Origin: Xestospongia muta
Lineage: Eukaryota > Porifera > Demospongiae > Haplosclerida > Petrosiidae
DNA length: 64,000 nucleotides
Direction: 5' to 3'
NCBI GenBank assembly: GCA_963693285.1
Contig: OY848917.1
Span: 31,073,245 to 31,137,244, forward strand
Part shown: positions 11,243-22,819 of the stretch, in pieces
Layout of the letters: every line of letters begins with the position of its first letter
How positions within the stretch are numbered: the first letter of the stretch is position 1
Program-made: the position numbers and the translations under genes
Notes under the pieces: model-generated
What the model saw: the letters and a program-made list of their open reading frames with translations, nothing else
Told to the model about the DNA's origin: nothing
Databases searched by the model: none

Positions 11243-11268
11243 CTTTAAGTCTGTACTCTTCTAAGGAC
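11219..11268 (-). other. exon 2 of ankyrin gene 1 with start codon
   Basis: The acceptor CTACAG at 11,269-11,274 precedes 26 bases of leader and the ATG at 11,242; the donor GTAAGT follows at 11,218. The leader/start exon is thus 50 bp. The ATG is chosen because it is in phase with the 99-bp ankyrin exons and follows AAAG. Confidence 0.65.
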
Positions 11269-12087
11269 CTGTAGATAAACAAGTAATAATTATAGTAATT
11301 AGGTGGGTGTGTACTGACTATATAAAGTATTACTATATATTAGTACATCAGTAGTCTTGTCTCATTGTATGAGGAAGATTCCTTTGTTTGTTTCAAATAT
11401 TTAACTTGTTACAAAGTGAAAGCAATATCTTTTGAGATTAACAATGATTCTAGTATCTAGATATGAAAGGTTTATGAAGTAAGCCTCTTATACACATTAC
11501 TAATGTTAGGATGGTAGAAGGCTATAATAATATTCATTTACAACACCTCCCATAATTGCATTCCTTAGCTAGGACACAAAAGTCAACCAGAGTTACCAGA
11601 CTACAGTGCACATAAACAGAACCAAGATAGGAACCAGTCTCATAACATTATTTGAGTATGTATAATGTACTTAATGGTATTAACAATACATTTAGGGTTT
11701 AGGGTTTGAGATTTATATTCTCAAATAGTTACACTCTCTGGTAAAGCCTACAAAACAGTATCTTTACAGATTTAGATTAAGTTAGTACATATAGCTGAAA
11801 CTAAAGATATGCTATACCAGACCTACTTATCATTTGAGTCTATCTCTGGGGACAAGAGTAGGGTTGGACCTGGTTCATGAGACTACTCAGTTCTATATTA
11901 TATTTTAATACAAAGTATGTTCAATTCAACAACACTACTACTATATTTAGTATAGGTAAGAAATGTAACATATAACGTATTAGTATTTAAACAATAACTT
12001 GAGGTACTGGACCCAGTACATATAGTAACATGTAACGTTTCAGTAAATACAGTTTATCAGGTACACTGACATATTAATAATACTTAC

Positions 12088-12180
12088 CACGTTTTGTTGA
12101 GTAAGGAAGACTATACTGTAATGAATGATGTCCTGATCTTGAAGACTACTCTATATCCTAGCCTTGAGAAACTAGTTGTC
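12088..12180 (-). promoter_or_regulatory. 5' leader exon and upstream region of ankyrin gene 1
   Basis: A strong donor (GTG|GTAAGTA) at 12,088/12,087 suggests a non-coding first exon joined to the acceptor at 11,269. Its 5' limit is not visible and is set by guess. Just upstream, a TTCTTTATCACTAAGAGATA block (about 12,190) occurs again at 12,300 and, more loosely, upstream of the ankyrin pseudogene start (about 13,960-13,990). That supports a shared promoter-proximal sequence. No TATA box is assigned. Confidence 0.4.
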
Positions 12181-12188
12181 AGTGCGTT

Positions 12189-12375
12189 ATTCTTTATCAC
12201 TAAGAGATACGCCCACTACTTAAAATACAAGGAATTCTAATTAACCTTGAGTAGCCCCACCCTTATCTAGTGTAGTAGAAGTATGTTTGTATTTGTATAC
12301 TTCTTAATCATTAAGAGATATGACCATTACTTGAATGCCAGGAATTGTAATTAATCTGGAGTAGCCCCACCCTTA
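12189..12375. repeat. tandem duplication of about 110-bp spacing
   Basis: The unit TTCTT(T/A)ATCA(C/T)TAAGAGATA ... GGAATT(C/G)TAATTAA ... GAGTAGCCCCACCCTTA occurs at about 12,190-12,272 and 12,300-12,378. It sits just upstream of ankyrin gene 1 and resembles the upstream part of the decayed paralog. Confidence 0.6.
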
Positions 12376-12602
12376 CTTTCTATTCAGAAAGGTTGGGAAA
12401 TGACGGATTAAGTGTGTATTGAGTGGACAGGAGTAAGTCCATATTGTCACAATCAATGTATGAATATCACCTGATAAATAGACATGATAAGTCTGTAAAT
12501 ACCTCTTACTCCTAAACAGAAAATTAGTTTTTATTTGACCAACATCACAATGAATTACCAATAATTCACAGTTAATTTACATCATGTTTACATTGATATA
12601 AA
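12376..12602. repeat. dispersed repeat, partner at 14,317-14,560
   Basis: Long shared blocks include ATGAATATCACCT, AATAGACATGATAAGTCTGT, AAACAGAAAATTAGTTTTTA and AATTTACATCATGTTT in the same order at 14,317-14,560. The pair brackets the retroelement fragment and the ankyrin pseudogene, so it may mark a local duplication. Confidence 0.65.
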
Positions 12603-12985
12603 ATAATGAGCAGAAAGGCAGTCTTCATTGCTATTAATAATGATTCAAGAGCAAGGCTCACAGCATATGCTTCAAACATTCTAGAGAGTTCCTTAATAAA
12701 GGCCTTTACCAGCCCTTCTGAGGGGACCTTGAATAGAATAGATTCCTTGTCCACTGAACACCTTCAGGATAGCAGGACTCAATTGTCCCAATACACTCAT
12801 CACTCGAAAGATCTCCCCAAGTGAAAGATGCCTTGGACAAAGGCTGGTAATGCTGGAACCAGTCATTGATGCACAACTGAATATCTGATAAAAGATCTGA
12901 TAAAAGATTAGATGGTGTCCCATCAAGAACATCAGGAGAGTATCCACTAGACTCATTACTTGAGACTCTAGTATGTAATAACAAG
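12600..12985 (-). pseudogene. fragment of a transposon-derived ORF (retroelement-like)
   Basis: The minus strand from 12,984 reads SSGYSPDVLDGTPSNLLSDL ... INDWFQHYQPLSKASFTWGD ... ESCYPEGVQWTRNLF, then, after a one-base shift near 12,710, KAFIKELSRMFEAYAV and ALESLLIAMKTA. This pattern, with a KAF..EL.R.F.AYA block followed by an alanine-rich helix, I remember from repetitive reverse-transcriptase-encoding ORFs in sponges and corals. The rest of the ORF is missing. It is a truncated, frameshifted copy; the family call is weak. Confidence 0.4.
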
Positions 12986-13072
12986 AAGTTATTACTTTAC
13001 TGTTAAACAATGTCTATAAGTCAGTAGTTATTATATGTATTTATATACTCACTTCATTTATAGTGAACAGAT

Positions 13073-13942
13073 CTATATATCTTCTACAGCACTCTTAATT
13101 ACATCAACATCACTGTTACGAGCTGTATTATAATGAAACTACTTCAAAAATAGAGAAAAACATATTATATTTGAAAAAACTGATAGTAGTATATTAGAAT
13201 ATATCATATAATATAAATATATTAATACCCAACATAGATGATATGTAATCAATACATGTATCCATGTATATAATGTACATGTACTTTACTCATAGTCTAC
13301 TCCTGTTTTATCTACTAATATTTAACTGATAATAACATGTACTAACATAATACAAGTTTACTTGAACATCATGTAACATCATGTAGACAGTTATATAGTG
13401 ACTATAATTAAATAATAAGACTATAGAGTTAATAACATCATTATGATATTAATTAGTTTAGTGAGGAATTCTAATTAAGACTATTTAGTATGTTATGAAT
13501 ATTATTAATACTTTGGGTGACATTCAAAGTGTGTCAATGATCTTTCATACAATATGTTAGACTACATATTAAGTGATCATTTCTATATATTATTGTTCTA
13601 TTGTTCTATGTAATTATTAAAGTTATCTAATACTACATGTAGTAATCATTGACTCTACCTCTACACTAATAGACCTAATATCACAGTGTGTTTATTGTCA
13701 GGACTAGTTTAATGTACCATTACTTGTATCATACACACACATAGTGTCAACCTGTGAACTCAATCATACTAACATTGAAGTATATACTATCATTATATAA
13801 CAATGTCTGTCTATCTACTACAGTCATAGCTATAGTCTACAGTCACATATACTAGGATCAGTTAATGGTTTATACTATTAACACAACACACACACATATA
13901 TATACTGCAGTCACCTACCAGTATCATAGATGGCCCAGACAT
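13073..13942 (-). pseudogene. decayed ankyrin-gene paralog
   Basis: A 24-bp start exon (13,919-13,942: ATG plus seven codons, MSGPSMIL) ends at a donor G|GTAGGT, the same size as the start exon of ankyrin gene 1. A second piece at 13,073-13,138 follows an AG acceptor and reads FHYNTARNSDVDVIKSAVED, similar to the capping repeat of gene 1 (LYSAVRAGDVNDVKVVL), then hits a TAG. No later ankyrin exon follows. It is probably a dead local duplicate; alternatively it is a very short host gene. Confidence 0.45.
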
Positions 13943-14316
13943 TATCTTTTAGTACTTGCTTTCTTTGTCATTAAGAACCACGCCACTAAAATGGTTTATT
14001 AGTAATAATACAATAACTCAAGTCGTAAGTGCGCTCCTGGTACTATACATGTACTAGATATATAAAGTACTCTAATTATCTATCATAACATGCATTATTA
14101 GTACTCTATTATATAAAGTACTTTATAAGTATCTGTTAACAAGTTAGTGGTTTTATGGCGTGTTTAAATAAGAAACTTAAGTGTTTGTGGTAACACGACA
14201 TTGTATACAGTCGATAATACACATTGTAATTGATAATATATTACATAACACAGACATATACTCCATTTTAGAGTCAGTGATAATATACAGGTACTAGATA
14301 TATAAAGCATCTTTAC

Positions 14317-14560
14317 TCTTCATTCAGAAAAGGTTAGGAAATAATGTGTTCAGTGGACGTTGAGTTGACAGGAGTAGGTCCGTATTGTTGTTTAATCTCA
14401 CAATCAATGTATGAATATCACCTCATGAATAGACATGATAAGTCTGTAAATAACTCTTATTACTAAACAGAAAATTAGTTTTTAATTGACCAGCAAATTT
14501 CATAATTAATTGCCAATAATAACAATTAATTTACATCATGTTTTCATTGACATGAAAGTT
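14317..14560. repeat. dispersed repeat, partner at 12,376-12,602
   Basis: Second member of the pair described at 12,376. Same orientation and order of blocks, with small indels. Confidence 0.65.
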
Positions 14561-14871
14561 ATATTAAATAGTAATTGTCTATTGGAATTCTTTACAAGAC
14601 TTAAGATGATGCATAGAATCCTTAATATGGCAATATCTTCTGTGTCTTTATTTCATGATTAGATTTATTAACAAGTATAGATCATTGATAATTTTGTTAT
14701 TTACAAATTAAACCATTCTCTGGCCCAATAGTTAAAATAATAGTATGTCTTCCCTTATGTCAGGTTATGGATCATAAATAATTTAATACTCATTACTTTA
14801 ACGTGATAACAACATCCAAGATACATTCTTGTGCCATCTTGTAAGAGTTTACTATAGAGGTCAATGAAAAA

Positions 14872-15367
14872 AAGTTCAATGTTTCTCATATTGCACCTCT
14901 TATACTGTACTGTTTATTCTTGTTACACATATATCAATTGAAAATTTGAAGTAAGAACTAAACAATGATATTCACCTGAAGCTCAGATACATATAAGTTT
15001 TCCAGAAAAACGGTTACAAAACAGGTCATTTAGTCATTATCTCTTTTTCATCATAGTAGTATATTATAAACTTTAGTTTGGTACTACTATGTATCCAAGT
15101 AGTCCTAGTTTTTCTGCTAGTGATGATAACAACTTTCACTTTAGAATATATAGTGTGGAAACATTAATTGACAATGCACCAACTATGACAAACATCTATA
15201 TATTATACATTTCATGGACAATATATCATAGTCTAGTACTAGTATGTATCTGAGCTTCAGGTGAATATCATTGTATAGCTCACACTTTAAACTCTCGATT
15301 GGTATATGCATAAAAAGAATAAACGTACTGTATAAGAGTTGCAATATGAGAAAGATAGAACTTTACA
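14872..15367. mobile_element. MITE-like inverted-repeat element, about 0.5 kb
   Basis: The left arm (about 14,872-14,996: TTTCTCATATTGCA ... GATATTCACCTGAAGCTCAG) is repeated in reverse complement at about 15,247-15,367. The arms are about 110-120 bp, imperfect, with a roughly 250-bp centre. No transposase is present. The target duplication was not resolved. Confidence 0.6.
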
Positions 15368-15499
15368 TGTGGAACGGGATTTACCCCGGAAGTTGTCGTT
15401 TCGATTATTAGTGAGTATTAAATACTTGAGATCTTTACGTGAAAAGTCTATTAATATTAATATCTTAACATTATCTACATGACAGTTCATATTAGAAGA

Positions 15500-16089
15500 A
15501 TGCAGAAAACTACTTATTTACATTCATTTAATTAGCTAGTCAATCAATTATTATAATTATTATTGATAGTTGACAGTAAATTTATATCACATAGACAAGA
15601 AGGTTGTATTAAAATGTATCTGTCCATTACAATTCTTCAAAAGATGGTCCATATTGTCTTTAATATGGTACCATCTTGTAGGTCTCCAATCTGTGATATA
15701 ATTTATTAACAACTACATCATTAATCAATGTTGTCTACAAGTTAAACTATTTGTTGGTCTATTAAGTATTAATGTGTGTTTCCTCATGTTTATTAGGAAG
15801 AGTTAAGTTTTAAATCATTTATAAAGAATACAATTACTTCCCAGGTATTTTAAAGTGATGTAATATAAACTAAATATTACTGGATATACCAAAGGATTGA
15901 AATAAAGGAGGACACATCCTGATTGTCTAATGTAATATTTGCTACTAACAACCAAAAGATGTATAATATCAAATATTTTCATAATAAACAAAACTCTTCT
16001 ATTTTCAGTTTCTCCATTATCTCATAGTGAATAAAATGAAGGTAGTTCCCAGAACTTTTGTGGGTGACCTTCAATTAATAAAGAGATTG
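15500..16089. other. no gene seen
   Basis: AT-rich sequence without a recognisable frame, repeat or RNA gene. It may include degraded pol sequence of the gypsy copy that follows. Confidence 0.4.
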
Positions 16090-17071
16090 AACAGTTAGTG
16101 TTGGCCAATTTGACCTTGGTAGTGTGTCCAGATTGATTTCTCTGCACCATTGTTTTGTAAAAACGTATTTGCTCATAGTTGATAATCACTCTAAATGCCA
16201 GAGATCTGAAAGGTATCATCTACATCAACTTCTACAACAAATGAAGTCTTATGGCACATTTTCTCTGTTGTTGGTTACCCCAACAGCTTGTGCTTGATAA
16301 TGACCCTCAATTTACATCCCAAGAGCTCACTATCTTTCTTCGTAATAATGTTATAAAGCATTTCAAGTTCACTTCTTATCACCTGTTAACTAATGTTGCT
16401 GTAGAGAGACTGGTACAAATAATTCTCTCAAGAAGGGGAAGAAAGAAGGTCACTCTAGTCAAAATACACTGTCTAATTTTTTTTTGTATTACCAAGCAAG
16501 TTCACACTCAACAACTGGTAAAGTTCCCTCTGAACTAATGCTATGAAGAACAGTACTGGATTTGTTGAGGCTTAACACACTGACTAAATTTAGTCACCAC
16601 TTACCAATAAGGTCTACAGAAAAGTAATCACGATATCCATTGATGTAAGACAGTTTGAAGTTGGACGACAAATATTGGTTTGTAGTTACTGTGATACGAC
16701 CCCTCATGAATTAATAGAAATAGTTAAGAAGAAAGGTTATGTTATGTTTATGGTAGAAATAGGAGATTGAGTTATTTACTTCATAGAAATCAAAGCATAG
16801 AACTTGATGATATATGGGAATATCCTGGCAGTAACACTATTCCAGAATATCAATCTTGTTTAGATCAGAACCCTCTTTCTGATTAGTCAGACAGTCAGAC
16901 TGAGACAGCCAACTTAGACAGTTGTTTAACCGACACTTCTTGACGTTACCCTCAACATGTTCGTCATCTGCCAGATCGATATTATTTAAACATACTGTGC
17001 TCATTGGCAAATAGTTAATGTATATTGCATTTCATCATGTATTGTTGTATTATTTTGTAAGAGAGAAGGAG
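16090..17071 (+). pseudogene. Ty3/gypsy integrase remnant
   Basis: Plus-strand frames give LPQQLVLDNDPQFTSQEL, the second catalytic Asp region of a gypsy integrase, followed by NNVIKHFKFTSYHLLTNVAV and ERLVQ in place of the usual 'NG..ER.V' Glu motif. Further down comes RYPQHVRHLPDRY, the typical polyprotein tail. Several stops and shifts break the frame. It ends at a purine tract (GAGAGAAGGAG) before an LTR. Confidence 0.65.
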
Positions 17072-17223
17072 TGTAGTGGATCTTAGTTGTGATATTATTA
17101 TATGAATATTGTTATAATTTGAGCATGCTCAGTTTTCTATTGATTTTCACGTTTATTCTTTTGCTCTCTCGTGTTTGTTGTTCTTTGAGTTGTATCCTAA
17201 TAAATATTTGATAATAGTAAACA
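17072..17223 (+). repeat. Ty3/gypsy 3' LTR candidate
   Basis: Starts TGTAGTGGATC after a polypurine tract, contains an AATAAA signal (CCTAATAAATA) near its end and finishes AGTAAACA. Size and ends match the LTR candidates at 6,832 and 60,249, so it is a related gypsy family. Confidence 0.5.
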
Positions 17224-19860
17224 AAGATATGACAGAATGGTCTTCAGAATTGTTAATTCTAGAAGCTGTTTCTACCTTCTTAATTCTCTGTTGATACAAG
17301 GCTTTCTATAAACCAATGGGAATGATGATACAATCAAATCATTTAGATCACAAATTGTTTTTGAGTTATGATCATTACTGGTACTTGTCATCACTATAGC
17401 ATACATACCCTTTAGCATAATCTTAATGTTGTCTTTTATGAAATTGTTTGACCAATAATAAACTTGTTGATTAGAAAAGAATAAGTCATTTTTATCTAAT
17501 AAACAAGGTCTAGATCTATCTATTGTATTAAATAAAACAAACACAAAGACAGACAATGAAACGTCTCTTCTACAATATTTGCTGGTAGGAATTCACTAAC
17601 CATTATGAAATAATCTGATATGTCTGATCATGTATATGTCAATTGCAGCACATATACCAGGTCATTAATTTCTGGGTATTGGAATACCTGATAGATTAAA
17701 CTTAGTAATTAAGGTATTTCTTGTGAACTTGATATAGGAGGTGTCATCTTATTAAGTTTTAAAAAATTTAAGGATTAAAAAAAGATTCTTGAAAACACAA
17801 CTATAACAAAAAAATTTGAGCACAGAAAACATAAGAAAAACTTATAGAGACCTTTATATGATATGTCTGCCATTTTTGTGACAGAATTATTTACTTTTAT
17901 CATATAAACTTACGGAACCATTTGTCTACTAAGTACAGCATTGTATACTAGTTATATATACATTGGTCATCAATTAAGTTATGTACTAGCCATAAGGATC
18001 ACTTTATCCAGGATATGCACTATATGTGATCAAAAGTATCCTTCACTACAAAGTGTTAGTATTGACCATCACAGAATGGGATCAGTAATTAAAGTTAATA
18101 CATCATATAAAATAGAACACATTAATTAAATGAGTCAAAAAGGAAAACATAACAATTTTTGTCATAGTTCTATTACATGTATAATTAAATTCATTTTCAG
18201 ACTTAGTTAAGTTTGGAAAACCAGAAACATATCTTCTATTATCCATTCCATATTCTTTGCTGAAAAAAATTATAATATCTGCTGCCCTTCATCAACTTTT
18301 CCCACAAACCTTCTATCCTCAAAACAAGTTGGTGTATAGCTATTAGCATGAATTCCTCTTTTTATGTCTCAATTCTACATTCTGCAAACTTAGAAATCAT
18401 ATTAAGTATAATAACATCAATTCACTCTTCCATTTTTTATCTTCCTAGTAGCTATCATGACTTAGACCGTCTAATGAAAGTTTTTTTCCTTAAATAACTA
18501 TCACAATTCATATAACGTCATCTTCAAATCTTCAAATCTACTTATCAATTATCTTGATTCATTGACCTTTAATAATCAACAAAACTACCAATTTTTCTAA
18601 TCTGTCTCTCCATCAATTATTTTTTATTTTGTTTTGCTCCAGTGGGTCGAACAGTAGAAGAACTTGCAAGCAGGGCATTTATTGTGCATGCTACTTGCTT
18701 TATTATCATTTGATGATCATGATAATAGGAAGATAGAAGAAAGTGTTGGCTAGTGAGCTCTCAAAAGCAGTTCTAGATGTCTTAAAGAAAACATGTGTGA
18801 TGAAAAAGTAGTTATATAGTGGATTTTGTTGTTAATATAGAACTGGTCTAAGTGATCCTCAACATATGATGAAGACAAAGAAACTTACAAGCATTAATAT
18901 ATGCATCTATCATTTTGATTTTGATTGATAATAATATAATGGCTTTCATTCAGTTTATTAAATTAATTCCAGGTCTTGAAACTGTGTTTGTTGATTCAAA
19001 GAAAAAGTGCATGCATTGGACACCTCAAAACCTTGTAATGACAGAGTCACAAAAGGACAGTTGAAATTGTACCACATATTTAGCTGTTTGTGCAGAATCA
19101 GTTAATAGTTCAATGATGCAGGAGATTAACACAATTTAAAAATGGCTTGACTGGAGCTCACACTGACTTTCAGTCTCTTTCAGCAGAATATGCAGAACAA
19201 GAAATATCTAGACTTTTAAGAGAGAGTTTTGGCAGAAATTCCAATGCAAGCAGATGGACTGCAATACATTTCTCTTCTTCCATGTAAGGAATTAATTCTG
19301 TCAACTTTGCTGTTTAAACACACATCTCTTCATCATTTCTTCCATAGTTGGAAGTAAGCTTGAGGTGTAAGAGTTGAATGATAGAACCCTTACTATTAGA
19401 CCAAAATGAGAAGTATATTTCATTAAATGTGCCTCTCATATTGTACTCGCAGTAAGGACTCTACTTTCTGCCCTAGCGAAAGGTTTTACGATGCTTTCTC
19501 TGGACACACCTTAAAGTCACACCCAGCAATTATTTGGGTGGAGTTACAAGAAACATCGTGCTAGACTGGTAAGTTTCTAGTTGAGTATCTGTGATATTGA
19601 CGGTATATTATATTGTTTTATGAATCATTTACTTATTAAATGTTGCTATACTAGGATATGTGATCGTGTCTTGGTAAAGTAAAATAAAAAGGTAAGACAA
19701 TATGTAATTGGTAATATTTCAATATTTATTTATAATAACTGTGATGAGATATGATAGAGAGATCAGTGTTGTATATATGGATTACTTTTGAACATGTATA
19801 CTATTAACTTACATAATGTAACTTTGTGTGGTATATTTCAAAGTAATGAAGGATGTGTAA
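17224..19860. other. no recognised gene
   Basis: Scattered short frames only. Around 18,640-19,290 the plus strand has broken coding-like pieces, for example GLTGAHTDFQSLSAEYAEQE and SRLLRESFGRNSNASRWTAI, but I do not recognise them and they are interrupted by stops. The remainder is AT-rich and featureless by eye. Confidence 0.4.
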
Positions 19861-19869
19861 TGGTGTTTT

Positions 19870-21480
19870 GCAGATGTTATACCAAAATTGTGTCTGGTTC
19901 TTTTTTGTCTAGCTTGGCAAACTTCACACTGTGGGTAAACTCCATATGATGTCTCCTTTCTAATAAGTTGAGGAAACGTTCACTCAGTTAGTCTCATAGG
20001 GAGAACTCTTGTTTGTGCTATATGTCTCCATAATATAACACCAACTGATCAGACTTATCAATACCTCCCTTATACAACTTGTAATTGTCTATCATCACTG
20101 GTTCTGTCTCAACTCCTTCTGTAACTGCTCTGGTTCTGTGTCACTTTTCCATCATATCATCTGTGTGGAATGTAGATATCATGTGTACCATCATCTGTGT
20201 GTCATTCAGTCCCTTCCTATCTTTTCTTACTGTCCTAAAAGCCTCAAATCTTTTCTGTTTTAGGTCCAAGAAGAGGGTAATGATGATTAATAGTTATCTG
20301 TACACTCTGTGACTATTGTTAGAGAGAGATGATACTATAGTTTCATGACTACTTGGTGAGCAAGCCTTTTCTTAGCTGAACCATCATTTTCTTTCCCTAG
20401 TAACATCAGTTGTATTATTCATAGTAAGCTATGTATAGATTTACCTGTATATAACTTGAAATTGTACATATAACCATTTTTTGCATTAACTACTATGCAT
20501 GCTTTGACACACCATTTGTGTTTTTGGGCATATACTGAATCCAATTAAAGTCTACTGTTATATCTTATTATCCTCTCATCAGCAGATAGTTCCTGATCAA
20601 GGACATATGTGGACTGAAAATGCCTTTACTATTAAATCAAGGAGTGGCCTTATCTTGTAAAGCTTATCATAGTCATCATTGTTATGATCGGATTGCTTCT
20701 ATATATTGTTGAGATGGAAGAACTTTATCAACTGTTCAAAGACATGTACCGAAGCTTTCATTATAAAATGGCAACTTGGTACTCCAGTAAGATCTGTTAT
20801 ATAAATTGGTACATAAACTTAGATGTAGTTATATGTAAGTATATGTTTATATGTTTATATGTATTATGTGTAAATAATACTAAACTAGTACATAGTAAAA
20901 AATTGCTTAAATATTACTTCACTGTAGAGACCCCATTACTCCCATATGGTGATAATAATAGCCAGTAATAGATCTACCTCTTCTCTTTGTATAGGATTTC
21001 TTATCCATTCATGACCATGTGCTGTGGGATTGTCATTCAGATGAACTTTACATGATGTAAGCACTTGTTCTGCATATCTAACTGTCTCTGTATACATTAA
21101 ATTTTTTACTTCTTATGTCAAAAAGAGGTTGAAGAAATCCACTGGTAACTTCCCACTCATGTCAACAGTAAGAGGAGGTGAAGTAATAAATGGATGTACT
21201 GAGGAGAGAAAGCAAATAAGAAGAATGAAATACTTCATTATTTATTTTTATATTGTGTATACATACTTGTATGGGGAGGGGGAAATTACTAGGCGTGGCT
21301 GAACTAAGTGGAACACTGGGAACGGAAGTCGTGGTTTGATGTGGTAAGTTGTTGCCATAGTCTATTAGCGAATCTGTATACTCACTGCTAGATTCATCGA
21401 CATAACTATTAAAGTCGCTATCAGATGGAATATAGCACGATGAACAGTCGATGTAAGCCTTTAGATATTTGGAACGATAT
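19870..21480 (-). pseudogene. third piggyBac-like transposase, a family different from the 6- and 58-kb copies
   Basis: Reading the minus strand downward, an acidic N-terminus (SDSDFNSYVDESSSEYTDS, about 21,430-21,370) leads to KLPVDFFNLF and TETVRYAEQVLTSCKVHLND (about 21,170-21,020). Then come YDKLYKIRPLLDLIVKAF (about 20,670), LSADERI (the piggyBac IDERM-type motif, about 20,590), HKWCVKA, AKNGYMYNFKLYTGK (about 20,470) and IDNYKLYKGGIDKSDQLVLY (about 20,070). These match the piggyBac order, including the late 'D.Y....GG.DKSDQ' block. Many stops and frameshifts are present. The middle also contains a low-complexity insertion (about 20,800-20,930). The terminal repeats were not found. Confidence 0.65.
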
Positions 21481-22819
21481 ATCCTTTAGTTGCTTGCAAA
21501 GTAAAACTGTTTGAATACGTTACATGTGAATTTTAATATGATATGGTGGTTGTTGGGCTACTGTCTAAACCTAAGTGATTGCAGTTGTTGACTATTACAG
21601 AGAAAAATCAATAAAACAAGTATGTGATAAGTTGGCAATTATGTTAGTGTAGTTTCATATAGACAGCTTTACTCTTAATTTTACATGTTTAACTGAGTAG
21701 TATTAGTTTAACTATATACCCATTTCATTTTGGCCCTGTATTTATCAGTAAATCTTGCCTTCCCTAGTTACTCCATTTCATCAAAAGCTCATTTTTTCTA
21801 CTCAGTTTAGAAGTGTCAAAGTGTCTTGTAACTTTAAAACTTGAACCTTAAACTTGTACATGAACATTTAAAACAGCAAGCTAAACAGTCGTAGAATAAT
21901 AAGAGATACTAATTGATATTAGTGCCAAAATAGTAGCCATTCCTGATTGAATAAGTGAAAGTCATGAACACTTCAGATGTGGAACACAATTACTAACAAA
22001 AAGCTTAATTAATGATGTATGTGTTTGTATCCTTTACATGTAGTTCCATATAATGTTACTAAACTTAATCACATTAACAAAAGTATGTATGAACTGTAGA
22101 TTACTTGTGTACATATAAATTAATTAAAAGTGTTATGATTACTACTTTTCCATGTTCTTAAAAACTCTAACTTGACTATTGACACATTATATACTACACA
22201 AGATATGATAAGTTAATTAGAGGAACAAAGTATGTTAGCATGTTTGTTTGTGTCTACATATGTATTTTGAACTTTGTACTTTTATGATGCTAATGTATAT
22301 ACCTGTCTTATAAGAGGATACATTTATAGGAGATTAATAGATCCATATGTTATAATAAGTCAAGTTTTTTGTATATTCATACTGATTAATTACTTCTAAT
22401 AATTCTATGATTTATTCCTTTCACATACTTTTAAGGCAAAATACAAAGAATACATGCAACATTGTTTATTTAAAGATATTGATACTATAGAATCTCTATT
22501 ACACTAATAAGTCACCTGTAATAGCAGTTCCATTCATGTTGAAGCGTTAACTATAGTTAATGAAATAATACACATAAATGGAGACACAAATCTTTTAATT
22601 TTACAATTTCCTTTTATGGCAAGTATTCCAATTTTGTCACAGGAATAATGAAATGGAGTCAGAACTCACAGACAAGCACATCAAATTCCAATAATGTACA
22701 AAGAATTTCTAAAGACCTCATGATGTTTCATAATTGATTTTAATTTAACTATACATGTAGAGGAACATATTATCATTTACTTTGTGGACATTTTTCTAAA
22801 ACATTGAATAGTATGACTA
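21481..22819. other. no recognised gene
   Basis: AT-rich intergenic sequence; no coding frame, inverted repeat or RNA gene could be supported. Confidence 0.4.

Noticed and set aside
18640..19290. Possible broken gene on the plus strand
   Set aside because: Short coding-like pieces between stops, no motif recognised; could be any old repeat.
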